A DNA stretch of 64,000 nucleotides, taken from positions 1 through 64,000 of the IMG/VR virus record IMGVR_UViG_3300033153_010610. The stretch is one strand, 5' to 3'. This stretch comes from a virus. The position numbers and the translations under genes are program-made. Shown here piece after piece: positions 21,010-28,394 of this stretch (position 1 is its first letter; each line of letters opens with the position of its first letter). Under the pieces are notes generated by a model. The model saw nothing but the letters and a program-made list of their open reading frames with translations, was not told where the DNA came from and did not search any database.

Positions 21010-21281
21010 GTGTTCTCCTTGCCATTGTGAAAAGTTAGGCCACCGTAACTCACGATGCGTGTGACTCGGAGCATCGCCCCAGATGGGATGTCGCACTCGA
21101 CCCGGACCTCTTCCTCATCTAGGAAGGCTTGTTTGATATGCCGTTTCAGGTGGGTCAGGTCGTGTCCGTGGATGCTCGCATGGAAGCAACAGGTGTTGTC
21201 CAAAACTCCGCCCCGGATGTCGAACGTCCATTTATCGAGGTCGAGGCGCCGGACCTTTCCATTTATCGTGATCGAGTTCAT
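21006..21281 (-). CDS. Small hypothetical protein
   Basis: 91 residues starting MNSITINGKVRRLDLDKWTF. Beta-rich (IRGGVLDNTCCFHASIHGHD) with strands that suggest a small barrel. ATGA overlap with the upstream gene and overlap with the amidase start indicate coupling. It could be a lysis accessory by position only. Confidence 0.65.
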   Translation of the reverse strand: MNSITINGKVRRLDLDKWTFDIRGGVLDNTCCFHASIHGHDLTHLKRHIKQAFLDEEEVRVECDIPSGAMLRVTRIVSYGGLTFHNGKENT

Positions 21282-22045
21282 GACGCCATCATCGGGTTGA
21301 GTATGTTCAAGACGTCTGCCTTGGTGATGCTCGTGACGCCAGCGGTGCCTCTAGTTGGTTTCGTTGGCAAATACTCAGTTTCCTGAGTGAGCTCGGTGTT
21401 GAGCACAGCAATGATGTCTTTGAGCCGTGTCTTTGGGCCCCAGGTCATGGTGACCTTCCTGGGCTGCGGGAACAGTTCGATGTTGTCTTCAGACTTCTTT
21501 GACAAGTTCATCCAGGTACGGATCCAGATGGTGACCTGGTCGCCGTCAAAGTGAATGCCGCCACAACGCTTGAAGTAGTCGGCCTGGTCGTTCCATCGTT
21601 CCAGGAAGGCCAGACCACAGAAGCGATAGACACGCCGCTGATGCCCCGTGTAGAGGAGCGCAGGCGACATGAAGCGTAGCACCAGGAGTTCCTCGTTGGA
21701 TATGCGGCACCGATCTTTCCCACCCAGTTCTGTCACGTGGAAGATGGGGTCCCCTCCGAGTTGTTGATCGGTGCGCTGATAGACGCTTATCCCCCATTTA
21801 TGACTGGAATTGCTCTGACAGCGCACCACATCCCCTTGCTTCAGAGGGAGCCCAATCCCGGCCGCGACGTCTCGATAGACCCATTGTGGTTTGAGGTCCC
21901 CAAATCGCTCGATGAGCCTGTGCCTCTGTGGTCCCCACTTCTCACTGATGATGGTGATCTCTTGGCGACCGTCCCAGGGAGAGGCCGCAGTCTCGATGGC
22001 GATGTTCTTCAGGACTCGCGCTTTGTCCGTTTCTTTGGTGAGCAT
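21278..22045 (-). CDS. Hypothetical protein
   Basis: 255 residues starting MLTKETDKARVLKNIAIETA, with the leader AGGAGAAACACAC shared with other transcript-leading genes here. Mixed alpha/beta. The pattern ALLYTGHQRRVYRFCGLAFL in the middle and a Pro/Thr-rich linker (LPTKPTRGTAGVTS) near the end are visible. No family recognised. Confidence 0.7.
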   Translation of the reverse strand: MLTKETDKARVLKNIAIETAASPWDGRQEITIISEKWGPQRHRLIERFGDLKPQWVYRDVAAGIGLPLKQGDVVRCQSNSSHKWGISVYQRTDQQLGGDPIFHVTELGGKDRCRISNEELLVLRFMSPALLYTGHQRRVYRFCGLAFLERWNDQADYFKRCGGIHFDGDQVTIWIRTWMNLSKKSEDNIELFPQPRKVTMTWGPKTRLKDIIAVLNTELTQETEYLPTKPTRGTAGVTSITKADVLNILNPMMAS

Positions 22046-22091
22046 GTGTGTTTCTCCTCAGGTCAGGGCTCGTGGTGCCGAGTGTCGATGA

Positions 22092-22283
22092 TCATGGAAT
22101 GAGTTCTGTGTTCTTCTGGGCTAACTCCTGGCCCAATTTCAGGCACTGAGCCAGCAAAGACGATATGTCATCAGCGACAGCCTGTACGTCATCGTCGGAC
22201 CAGCGGACCCAGGTCCCTTCTCGAAGGTCCTTAATGGCGTTGGCGAGACAGTAGTCTGTCAAGTCAGGAGTGGTTCGTGTCAT
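22092..22283 (-). CDS. Small hypothetical protein
   Basis: 63 residues from the ATG at 22283 (MTRTTPDLTDYCLANAIKDL), with GGGAGGACC before it and an ATGA overlap with the upstream gene. Two predicted helices, with WVRWSDDDVQAVADDISSLL between. Unknown function. Confidence 0.65.
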   Translation of the reverse strand: MTRTTPDLTDYCLANAIKDLREGTWVRWSDDDVQAVADDISSLLAQCLKLGQELAQKNTELIP

Positions 22284-22561
22284 GGTCCTCCCAGGCTTGT
22301 TCCTTGTCCCCTTAAAGTCCCTGCGTCGAATCGTTCCTTCCAAACCTCTTGTGGGTCGATATCCCGTTCATCCGCCTCCTCAATGATATTCCGGGCATCC
22401 TCGGTCGTCATGCCCCAGAAGCCAGCCATGCCAGAAATGAAACCGAATCGTTCCGACTTTCGCTGCTCATCGACCCGGCCTACGAGAACCTCGAGGCTGG
22501 CGTTGATGTTGTGGAGTTGGTCGAGCATCTCGCGGAACATAGCTAGTTCTGGTGCGGTCAT
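22280..22561 (-). CDS. Small hypothetical protein
   Basis: 93 residues starting MTAPELAMFREMLDQLHNIN after AAGGAGGACCTAGA. A coiled-coil start (residues 5-35) is followed by GFISGMAGFWGMTTEDARNI and a helical end. It has the character of a small oligomeric adaptor. No family recognised. Confidence 0.65.
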   Translation of the reverse strand: MTAPELAMFREMLDQLHNINASLEVLVGRVDEQRKSERFGFISGMAGFWGMTTEDARNIIEEADERDIDPQEVWKERFDAGTLRGQGTSLGGP

Positions 22562-22573
22562 TCTAGGTCCTCC

Positions 22574-22720
22574 TTACATGCGGATTAGGAAAGCGCCCTC
22601 GCCAAGTGTCCATCGATACCACTTCCCGGGCCACCCCATATGGAACTCGCCGGCTGTTGTGATCCACAGCGCGAATGTCAGAGTGCGCAGGAACTCGTAA
22701 AATGCGTTCCAGGCTGTCAT
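22574..22720 (-). CDS. Very small hypothetical protein
   Basis: 48 residues starting MTAWNAFYEFLRTLTFALWI, from the ATG at 22720 that overlaps the upstream TGA, to a TAA directly before the next gene's AAGGAGGACC. Residues 4-20 are hydrophobic and could cross or lie on the membrane. The rest is Trp-rich (MGWPGKWYRW). Its exact fit between coupled neighbours is the main reason to believe it. Confidence 0.6.
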   Translation of the reverse strand: MTAWNAFYEFLRTLTFALWITTAGEFHMGWPGKWYRWTLGEGAFLIRM

Positions 22721-22981
22721 TCAGCGGACCTCGACCATCACGAGGAGCTTCAACTCAAGGGAGGCCTCCTCGTCGCAGTCGACGCAATCGACGATATGCT
22801 GTTCCCAATCATTGACCATCGGGTGGCTGAGGTCGTCCCCGTCGAGGTGCCAGGTCTGTGGCACATAGCAATACGGGCAGGTCCACTTGACCTTGTGAGG
22901 TAGATTGAGCCGTTTTATTTCGAGGTCAAAGCCCGGTGGTGTGTGGTCGTGGATGACAGAGATGTCTGTAGCGTCTTTCAT
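22721..22981 (-). CDS. Small zinc-ribbon protein
   Basis: 86 residues starting MKDATDISVIHDHTPPGFDL. CPYCYVPQ and, about 30 residues later, CVDCDEE form a four-Cys ribbon, with the intervening HPMVNDWEQHIVD helical. Similar small zinc proteins are frequent in this leftward operon. Starts 4 bp inside the upstream gene. Confidence 0.7.
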   Translation of the reverse strand: MKDATDISVIHDHTPPGFDLEIKRLNLPHKVKWTCPYCYVPQTWHLDGDDLSHPMVNDWEQHIVDCVDCDEEASLELKLLVMVEVR

Positions 22982-23319
22982 ATGTCCTCCTCACAGATGT
23001 CGCATCTCCGGTGCCCGTGCACACAGACCCCAGAGGCCTTGAAGACTGGTTGGATCTGTTCCTGTCGGGTGGGGGTTCTCAGCCCAGCTTGCAGACGCTC
23101 GACCTCGGCCACCAACCAGTCGATAGCCGGGACCATCTTCTCGTAGGCAAAATCAACTAGGTCGGCCGCCCCGCGGAGGTTTCCGGAAAAGCGACAGAAG
23201 GCAGGGTGCCCGTCTTCGTCTCTTTCCCGTCGTTCGGCTTCGACCACCAGTATCTCGCGGACGAACTCTCGATCAGCGACCAACGGGAGACGTAGTGCTT
23301 TGACTTCCTCGAGTGTCAT
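22978..23319 (-). CDS. Hypothetical protein with C-terminal Cys/His cluster
   Basis: 113 residues from the ATG at 23319 (MTLEEVKALRLPLVADREFV) after GCAGGAGGCAGC. Helical body; the end reads CVHGHRRCDICEED, a short zinc-knuckle-like C-H-C-C cluster. No family recognised. Overlaps both neighbours by 4 bp. Confidence 0.7.
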   Translation of the reverse strand: MTLEEVKALRLPLVADREFVREILVVEAERRERDEDGHPAFCRFSGNLRGAADLVDFAYEKMVPAIDWLVAEVERLQAGLRTPTRQEQIQPVFKASGVCVHGHRRCDICEEDI

Positions 23320-23648
23320 GCTGCCTCCTGCAGGTCGGCCCCCGAGAGGAAGGCCAGAGCAGCCACATCCGGTGGCACCTTCCCAAAGAGGTCTTCGTAG
23401 GTCTCCCCACAATCGAGTTGGAGGTCGATACAGGCATCGTTCCCGTGTACGTCCACGAGCTCCTGGAAGATCTGGTAGCAGCGCAGGCAGTGCTTGATTC
23501 GCCACCACTCGCCGTCCCACAGGCCCTCATGAGCGACGTACTTGTGCCCTGGCTGTATGCTCTCCTGACAGGCTCCACACACGTGGTGGATACGAGCCTT
23601 ACGGTTGTGCAGCATGTAGACGTCTGGCCTGTCGGCGGGGTCACACAT
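23316..23648 (-). CDS. Cys-rich hypothetical protein
   Basis: 110 residues from the ATG at 23648 (MCDPADRPDVYMLHNRKARI). VCGACQESIQPGHKYVAHEG, then IKHCLRCYQIFQEL, resembles the two halves of a treble-clef or LIM-like zinc site found in phage proteins that begin with R-K-A-x-K-xH-x-CxxC. A DNA- or RNA-binding role is likely but unproven. Confidence 0.7.
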   Translation of the reverse strand: MCDPADRPDVYMLHNRKARIHHVCGACQESIQPGHKYVAHEGLWDGEWWRIKHCLRCYQIFQELVDVHGNDACIDLQLDCGETYEDLFGKVPPDVAALAFLSGADLQEAA

Positions 23649-23952
23649 CGGCTGTCTCCCCAAAGAGGTCGATAGTGCGCGTGCAGCGCTCTGGATCTGG
23701 CGGGAACAGTTCATCTGCCCACTCTTGGACGGTCCGGTCTACGCCGGACTCGATAGCCTTGTCTGAGGCGTAGAGAATTGTGTCCATGTCCCATCCGCTT
23801 GGGAGAGAATGCTTTGGCTTCCACTCGAAGGCAGTGGCGCAGTCCCGAGGCCCCCCGTCATCCACGATGGAACTCGCGGACTCGCATGCTTCCGATTCAT
23901 CCTCAGCAACGACAAGGCCTTGAACCTCAATAGTTACAGTCCAGATCTTCAT
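23641..23952 (-). CDS. Hypothetical protein
   Basis: 103 residues from the ATG at 23952 (MKIWTVTIEVQGLVVAEDES), with the leader AGGAGAAACACAC. The N-terminus looks like the beta-alpha fold of small sensor-like phage proteins (TVTIEVQGLVVAEDESEACE). The C-terminus is acidic and helical. No family recognised. Confidence 0.7.
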   Translation of the reverse strand: MKIWTVTIEVQGLVVAEDESEACESASSIVDDGGPRDCATAFEWKPKHSLPSGWDMDTILYASDKAIESGVDRTVQEWADELFPPDPERCTRTIDLFGETADV

Positions 23953-23963
23953 GTGTGTTTCTC

Positions 23964-24383
23964 CTATCGAAGGGGCTGGTAGTGGATCTCCCCTCGGGAG
24001 TCTTTGCGAACCTGGATGACCATTAGGTCCAAACTCCGGGCGATTTGGGTACAACTAGCAGTCCCGCGTCCACCCGGGAACGCGATGACGCACTCTGGTT
24101 TGACCTCGAGTAGCATTGCCTTGTTGCGTCGAGGCCCCGCCCTCTTCCCATGTTCACGCCAGTCCGCCCTGGTCACGGGGAAAGCCTGCGTGGGGATGTG
24201 CATCTGATTGCAGCACTCCTTAGCGAGTGTGTCGAGTCCAGTAGCGTCGCCGTGCCCGAGCAGAGAGATGCCACGGCTCTCCGCAATCCGCTGGATGACA
24301 GACCAAGCAAAGTCCTTGTCGTCGAAGTCACGCCCACCGGTCACCACGACCTTGATGGGCTTTTTGAGTTTCACGTCAGTCAT
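23964..24383 (-). CDS. SLOG/DUF2493-like nucleotide-binding protein
   Basis: 139 residues from the ATG at 24383 (MTDVKLKKPIKVVVTGGRDF). The hallmarks of the YspA/DUF2493 branch of the SLOG superfamily are present: VVVTGGRDFDD at the start, LLGHGDATGLDTLAKECC (GxxxGaDxxA type), RNKAML, and VIAFPGGRGTASC. Such proteins bind nucleotides or nucleotide-derived signals. Phage roles are poorly known, and links to NAD- or nucleotide-based defence are speculative. Coupled to the next gene upstream by overlap. Confidence 0.8.
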   Translation of the reverse strand: MTDVKLKKPIKVVVTGGRDFDDKDFAWSVIQRIAESRGISLLGHGDATGLDTLAKECCNQMHIPTQAFPVTRADWREHGKRAGPRRNKAMLLEVKPECVIAFPGGRGTASCTQIARSLDLMVIQVRKDSRGEIHYQPLR

Positions 24384-24741
24384 CACCAGTCCTTAGCAGC
24401 AGGTTCTCGCGTTGATACCAGTCTACGAGCAGTTCGAGGTCGTCTCGGTCGAGGTCTTCCATACCGATGGGCTTGCCCGGTGCCTCCCCTGTCCCATGGC
24501 AGGCAAAGCAGAGAGTTTCTGCCTTCCGGGGGACCAAAGGCATCAGGTGCGTCACCGCAAGTCCGCCAGCTATTCCCTTGCAAAGCACGATAGTTTGCGA
24601 CCCTACGTCCCACGCTTCAGACCGCGTGGTGGTGTCGCAATGGAGTTCACACGGCCGCTCATCTTCCACCGTGTGTCCCCAGTACCTCACCGCCGTGCCT
24701 TTGGGGTACATCTCGTTCCAGAGCTCGGCGGTCAGGTGCAT
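24376..24741 (-). CDS. Hypothetical protein with CxxC motif
   Basis: 121 residues from the ATG at 24741 (MHLTAELWNEMYPKGTAVRY) after GGAGGAGAAGTC. The centre has LCFACHGTGE, one DnaJ-like CxxCxGTG unit, followed by a helical acidic end (DRDDLELLVDWYQRENLLLR). A related zinc-type motif occurs in the protein at 15350. Function unknown. Confidence 0.7.
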   Translation of the reverse strand: MHLTAELWNEMYPKGTAVRYWGHTVEDERPCELHCDTTTRSEAWDVGSQTIVLCKGIAGGLAVTHLMPLVPRKAETLCFACHGTGEAPGKPIGMEDLDRDDLELLVDWYQRENLLLRTGDD

Positions 24742-25016
24742 GACTTCTCCTCCATCGAGCGAGCGAGCCCGAGGAGCCCGTAGCCAGCGATGTCTCGGAA
24801 GGGGCTTTCGCCTCCAAAGTCCTTGTTGGTGGCAATCCGAACCATCTTGTCGAAGATGCGGACGACCGCGAGCATGTCCCCGTAGGACCCCACAGGTACG
24901 CCGTCCGGCCAGAGGAGTCGCAGGAACTCTCCGCACTTATCAAAACTGCCGCCGTAAGCGTCGTTCTTCTTGTCGACCAGGGCGCCGACCTCTCTGCCGA
25001 GTTGTTCGTATTTCAT
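24732..25016 (-). CDS. Phage protein resembling NMAD1/DUF1599-type families
   Basis: 94 residues starting MKYEQLGREVGALVDKKNDA. The sequence (KKNDAYGGSFDKCGEFLRLL, then YGDMLAVVRIFDKMVRIATN) matches a recurrent phage pattern of K-N-x-x-YG-x-S with a following RIFDK-x-x-RIA helix. I associate this with small phage proteins linked to nucleotide or DNA modification, but the name is tentative. It sits two genes from the Mom-like enzyme. Confidence 0.65.
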   Translation of the reverse strand: MKYEQLGREVGALVDKKNDAYGGSFDKCGEFLRLLWPDGVPVGSYGDMLAVVRIFDKMVRIATNKDFGGESPFRDIAGYGLLGLARSMEEKSCT

Positions 25017-25023
25017 TGTGTTC

Positions 25024-25590
25024 CTACCCGAACAAGTCGAGTTGAGTGGGTGGGACGACTTGACTCGCCCAATTTGCCCATGGGTGTTTGAGCCAGACGT
25101 CAGCTCGCCCGGGGTTCTTCTCTAGATGTGTCCAGCCCGCCATCCGGTAACAATGGCCTGGCAGATTACTCTTGGACCGGCCTCGTTTTGTCTTTTCGGT
25201 CGATATGCCGGTGATGAGCCCCTCGACGGGTCCGGCGTAATGAAGTTGCAGGGCAATCCGGGATTCTGGGGAGTTAAGAGCGGAGACAGCTTTCACTATC
25301 AATTCTGACGCGAGGTCAGTCTCCCCGACACGACGAAACATGGTGCACTCGAGGACGCGTAGTCCGTCCTTGCGCTGGGTACCCGGTCGTCCGTCTTCCC
25401 ACTTGGGCCTCCACCAGCAGAAGAGCGCCTCACCTTGTGGGTACTTCGCATACAAGACAAAGTTGTAGCCGGGCCGCGTCCACATAGGATGCCCCGGGGT
25501 CCCCCGTGTGTAGTGCTTGTCCGCAAGCAAACGAGCCCGGAGGTCGCCTTTATGGGTCGAGGCCCACGGGGATGGGATAGGTTCAGACAT
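25024..25590 (-). CDS. Mom-like adenine modification enzyme (GNAT fold)
   Basis: 188 residues from the ATG at 25590 (MSEPIPSPWASTHKGDL), overlapping the methyltransferase stop. Features typical of phage Mu Mom and its relatives: ADKHYTRGTPGHPMWTRPGY near the start, ALFCWWRP, VLECTMFRRVGETDLASELI, GLITGISTEK and PGHCYRMAGWTHL. Mom-type enzymes convert adenine in phage DNA to a bulky N6 derivative that blocks many restriction enzymes. Coupling to a C5-cytosine methyltransferase suggests a combined anti-restriction cassette. Substrate and sequence specificity cannot be read from the gene. Confidence 0.82.
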   Translation of the reverse strand: MSEPIPSPWASTHKGDLRARLLADKHYTRGTPGHPMWTRPGYNFVLYAKYPQGEALFCWWRPKWEDGRPGTQRKDGLRVLECTMFRRVGETDLASELIVKAVSALNSPESRIALQLHYAGPVEGLITGISTEKTKRGRSKSNLPGHCYRMAGWTHLEKNPGRADVWLKHPWANWASQVVPPTQLDLFG

Positions 25591-26431
25591 CCGCAATCAG
25601 CCCTCTAATGAGGTGTCCGAGGATTTGCCCGACGGCCGGGACGACTGCGTTCCCGAGGGCGGTGATGCGGTCCAATCGATGGGAAACCCTTGGAATATTT
25701 CCGCCCAGACCGGGTTCAATGGTCCCTTCATTCCCAACTTCCGGAGTTTCACGATCAGACCATCCCCGCTCTTTCCCCCATAGGTCGCCTTGTTGTAGTT
25801 CCCCTTGACGGTCAGCGTGGGGAGCCATCCATACGTGGCGAGGCGTCTGATCCCGGCTCTTTTGAAGCCGCCAAGTCCACGCGGCACTCCCAACCGTTCG
25901 AGCGAGTCGAGACAGTTCTCCCTCAGTGTCACCTCGTGTCGTGATGCGACGATGGTAGGCAACGACAAAGCCTCGGTCTCTGGTGTGGGGGAGTCCAACG
26001 TCAAGGGCTCGCAGGCGAGTTGACACAGAGGAATACCCTGATTCCCAGAGGGCGCGCCGCACTGTGGGCATCCAGGTCTTCCACCGGTGTCCGTTGTTCT
26101 CGATGACGACCCACTCTGGCTCGACCTCTTGGACGATTCGGAGCATTTCCCACCAGAGTCCGGACTTGTTCCCGTCGAGTCCGAGGTGCCTGGAGGAGGA
26201 GGCCGGGGAGATGTCGGTGCAGGGGAATCCTCCGCAGATGAGACCAACATAGGGCGGGTTTTTGAGGTCACGGATATCTCCGAAGAGGGTTGCGTCAGGA
26301 TAGTGATGGCGCAGCACCCGCCGCGGGTACTCGGCAGTTTCACACTGCCAGACCACAGGGCCTAGCCCGGCCTGCTCGAGCCCGAGGCCGAGGCCCTCCA
26401 CTCCGGAGAAAAGTGACCCAATCGTCAGCAT
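25583..26431 (-). CDS. DNA (cytosine-5) methyltransferase
   Basis: 282 residues from the ATG at 26431, 7 bp inside the upstream gene. Motifs appear in order: GSLFSGVEGLGLGLE (SAM binding, motif I); CGGFPCTDIS with Cys71 as the nucleophile (motif IV); VVIENN with Glu111 (motif VI, usually ENV); LPHTRDRGFVVA (motif VIII); and ALGNAVVP (motif X). The region between motifs VIII and X is short, so the target-recognition domain is small. It methylates C5 of cytosine in DNA and probably protects phage DNA from restriction together with the Mom-like protein. Confidence 0.9.
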   Translation of the reverse strand: MLTIGSLFSGVEGLGLGLEQAGLGPVVWQCETAEYPRRVLRHHYPDATLFGDIRDLKNPPYVGLICGGFPCTDISPASSSRHLGLDGNKSGLWWEMLRIVQEVEPEWVVIENNGHRWKTWMPTVRRALWESGYSSVSTRLRALDVGLPHTRDRGFVVAYHRRITTRGDTEGELSRLARTVGSAAWTWRLQKSRDQTPRHVWMAPHADRQGELQQGDLWGKERGWSDRETPEVGNEGTIEPGLGGNIPRVSHRLDRITALGNAVVPAVGQILGHLIRGLIADV

Positions 26432-26631
26432 TCTGCTCTCTGCCTCCGAGCGCCCTCTCTCTCGATGGCGTGGCTCCATTTCCGAGTTCGTTTGCAGCAG
26501 ATGCAATCCACCTTTGAGGCCTTCTTCGAGACACGCTCCGGCTCGTTGTAGAATCGACGCCCGCATGCGGTGTCAGCAACTTGCAGGCCCGAGTTCCGGA
26601 AAGACTGGAAGTTGTAGTGGAGTGAGCTCAC
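26425..26631 (-). CDS. Small zinc-binding protein, GTG start
   Basis: 68 residues from the GTG at 26631, inside the previous stop and after GGAGGGAAGCTCCT. It begins MSSLHYNFQSFRNSGLQVAD and has CGRRFYNE, then VDCICCKRTR. The VDCxxCKR ending with a basic tail matches many small phage zinc proteins. Its stop overlaps the methyltransferase start, so the two are probably co-translated. Confidence 0.65.
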   Translation of the reverse strand: MSSLHYNFQSFRNSGLQVADTACGRRFYNEPERVSKKASKVDCICCKRTRKWSHAIEREGARRQRAEC

Positions 26632-27317
26632 AGGAGCTTCCCTCCATGACGGTGTGGCCGGGAGATGTTGTAGTCGTGTTTCATATCCACGACCCTGTCG
26701 ATGTCGATGTTGAGAGCGCCACACAGATCGAGGCAACGGATGATGACGTCGGCGAGCTCAACAGGCATCCCCTCGGGCTTCATGTTCCCTTGGCCGTCCA
26801 TTACGCGGGAGAAGGTCCTTGGGTGGACATGCGGGACTCTGAGGTCTTCAGCGCACTCGGACACTTCGGCATGGATCATCAAGAGCTTCTTGGCGATTTG
26901 GTCTCGAAGAGGGGAGCCGTCTTCCTCCCACCAGCCTTTCGCTTTCGCGAGGTCGTGGATCCGATCGCGCCACTCGTTCAGATCCCAACCTTGTTCCTTT
27001 TTCGACTCCGGAGCCATACGGAGCAGTTCGGCCCACCTTCGCTCGTAGTCCTGGTTCTGCTTCTGAGCCCTGGCGAGTTGCCCTTGTGTAGACTCCAGGA
27101 CCTCTTGGGAACGGTCTAGGGCTACCTTACCCATCGCCAATTCAGTCTTCAAAACTACGAGTTGCACGTTCAACTCGACGATTCTGTCGCTCATCTCTCC
27201 TCCGATTCCGGTGATGACCCCCACTTGCGTGGAAGCGCCTTCTCTCTCGTTGACCAGGAGGACCACGTCGTTCGGTAGCCCCTCGACAATCTTGATCTTC
27301 ATTGGGAACGGGAACAT
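26628..27317 (-). CDS. MazG-like nucleotide pyrophosphohydrolase with N-terminal coiled coil
   Basis: 229 residues from the ATG at 27317, just after the upstream stop. Residues 1-40 are beta-rich (VVLLVNEREGASTQVGVITG) and residues 45-110 form a coiled coil. The C-terminal half carries the all-alpha MazG-type signature: LLMIHAEVSECAEDLR, then GMPVELADVIIRCLDLC. The acidic residues of these helices would bind Mg2+. Such enzymes hydrolyse (d)NTPs or alarmone-type nucleotides and are common in phages. The long N-terminal extension is unusual. Confidence 0.78.
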   Translation of the reverse strand: MFPFPMKIKIVEGLPNDVVLLVNEREGASTQVGVITGIGGEMSDRIVELNVQLVVLKTELAMGKVALDRSQEVLESTQGQLARAQKQNQDYERRWAELLRMAPESKKEQGWDLNEWRDRIHDLAKAKGWWEEDGSPLRDQIAKKLLMIHAEVSECAEDLRVPHVHPRTFSRVMDGQGNMKPEGMPVELADVIIRCLDLCGALNIDIDRVVDMKHDYNISRPHRHGGKLL

Positions 27318-27319
27318 CT

Positions 27320-27718
27320 TCAACTTCTCACTAGCGAACCCTTCGGTTGATGGCATCTCGTAGGTCGTTGCATCAATTCGACGGTCCTCTCGTAGGCCAG
27401 CACTTCTGCGGCGTCACTGTCGAGCACGTCCCCTTCGAGGGTCCCGTGGTAGAGGATGATGGCCACTCGCTCCTCGAAGACCTGCTGCCAGTACTCATCC
27501 CACTCAGCGACGCGCTCCAGGATGGTGGGCTCCAGATGGTGCTCGAGATAGAGCGGGAGGCGGTGTGGGTCCTGCAATTTGGCCAGAGGCTCCTGCCACC
27601 AACAATCCGGACATTTCACGACCGCGATATTGGCCCAGTGCCAGATGCGGCGCCTGCAACTGCACAGGACGTCAAACTGCTCGACCTTTTGGGTATGTTT
27701 GGACCCGACGATTTTCAT
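27320..27718 (-). CDS. Hypothetical protein with zinc ribbon
   Basis: 132 residues from the ATG at 27718 (MKIVGSKHTQKVEQFDVLCS). CSCRRRIWHWANIAVVKCPD plus the next Cys form a CxC/CxxC ribbon in the first 45 residues. The remainder is helical and acidic. Overlaps the upstream gene by 4 bp. Function unknown. Confidence 0.7.
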   Translation of the reverse strand: MKIVGSKHTQKVEQFDVLCSCRRRIWHWANIAVVKCPDCWWQEPLAKLQDPHRLPLYLEHHLEPTILERVAEWDEYWQQVFEERVAIILYHGTLEGDVLDSDAAEVLAYERTVELMQRPTRCHQPKGSLVRS

Positions 27719-27978
27719 GCTTTTTTGAATGGAAGGGGCTGCTTCGGGTCGTACAGGAAGCCGTTCTTCTTGACCCATGCCCGGTACTTCTTCGAGATGC
27801 GGCCGAGACGGTACTGGGACCCGCTGCTCGTCGTGACAACACGCCCTTCACACTTCCGGATGTACGATGTCTCCACATGCTTCCCAGACTTTAGCCGTCC
27901 GCAAAGGTAGTCGCGGCCTAGTTCGGGGGCTCTGTATGGGTTCTCTCGTACGGACCAGTCTGCGATGTGCTTCTCCAT
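27715..27978 (-). CDS. Small basic hypothetical protein
   Basis: 87 residues starting MEKHIADWSVRENPYRAPEL. Contains beta strands VETSYIRKCEGRVVTTSSGS and SQYRLGRISKKYRAWVKKNG, and is basic overall, as in small DNA-binding or SH3-like proteins. Single-base overlap with the upstream start/stop pair. No family recognised. Confidence 0.65.
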   Translation of the reverse strand: MEKHIADWSVRENPYRAPELGRDYLCGRLKSGKHVETSYIRKCEGRVVTTSSGSQYRLGRISKKYRAWVKKNGFLYDPKQPLPFKKA

Positions 27979-28394
27979 CAGTACCTCCGGTCTCGAAGCA
28001 GTTCGGGGTGATCGGCTTTGATCCTGTCCAACTCTTCCCGTCGAAAGAACACCCTAGACGTGCGGTGTGGCCCAGACTTCTCGTATTGGACATCACCATT
28101 CCGCATGAGACGCTCCAACATACGGACGCTGATTTTGAGATATCGGCTCGCTTTGGGCCGGCTCACCCAGTCAGGGTCGTTCGTGAACCCATTGGCGAGG
28201 TGGTCGATGTCCGCACGCTTCGACAGCCACGCTTCGACGTCAGAGCACTTGTAGTAGTACTTCGAGGTCCCACTGCCCGTACCGTTACGCTCGACGTAGG
28301 GAGGCCCGACGCCGCGCTTCCGGGCACGGTAGAGCAGGTTCCAACTGACCCCGAATTGGCGAGCTGCCGCTGTCTCTCCGATGAGGTCACTCAT
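27978..28394 (-). CDS. Tandem helix-turn-helix (MerR/excisionase-like) protein
   Basis: 138 residues starting MSDLIGETAAARQFGVSWNL. Two winged-HTH units are visible: residues 5-55 (ETAAARQFGVSWNLLYRARK, then YYKCSDVEAWLSKR) and residues 75-130 (VSRPKASRYLKISVRMLERL, then VFFRREELDRIKAD). Each has the HTH_17 pattern used by excisionases and phage regulators. It probably binds DNA as a regulator or architectural factor. No integrase is present, so excision is unlikely. Confidence 0.75.
   Translation of the reverse strand: MSDLIGETAAARQFGVSWNLLYRARKRGVGPPYVERNGTGSGTSKYYYKCSDVEAWLSKRADIDHLANGFTNDPDWVSRPKASRYLKISVRMLERLMRNGDVQYEKSGPHRTSRVFFRREELDRIKADHPELLRDRRY

Noticed and set aside
27978-28394. 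Excisionase of a temperate phage
   Set aside because: The HTH units resemble excisionases, but no integrase, att site or lysogeny repressor module is seen in the window.
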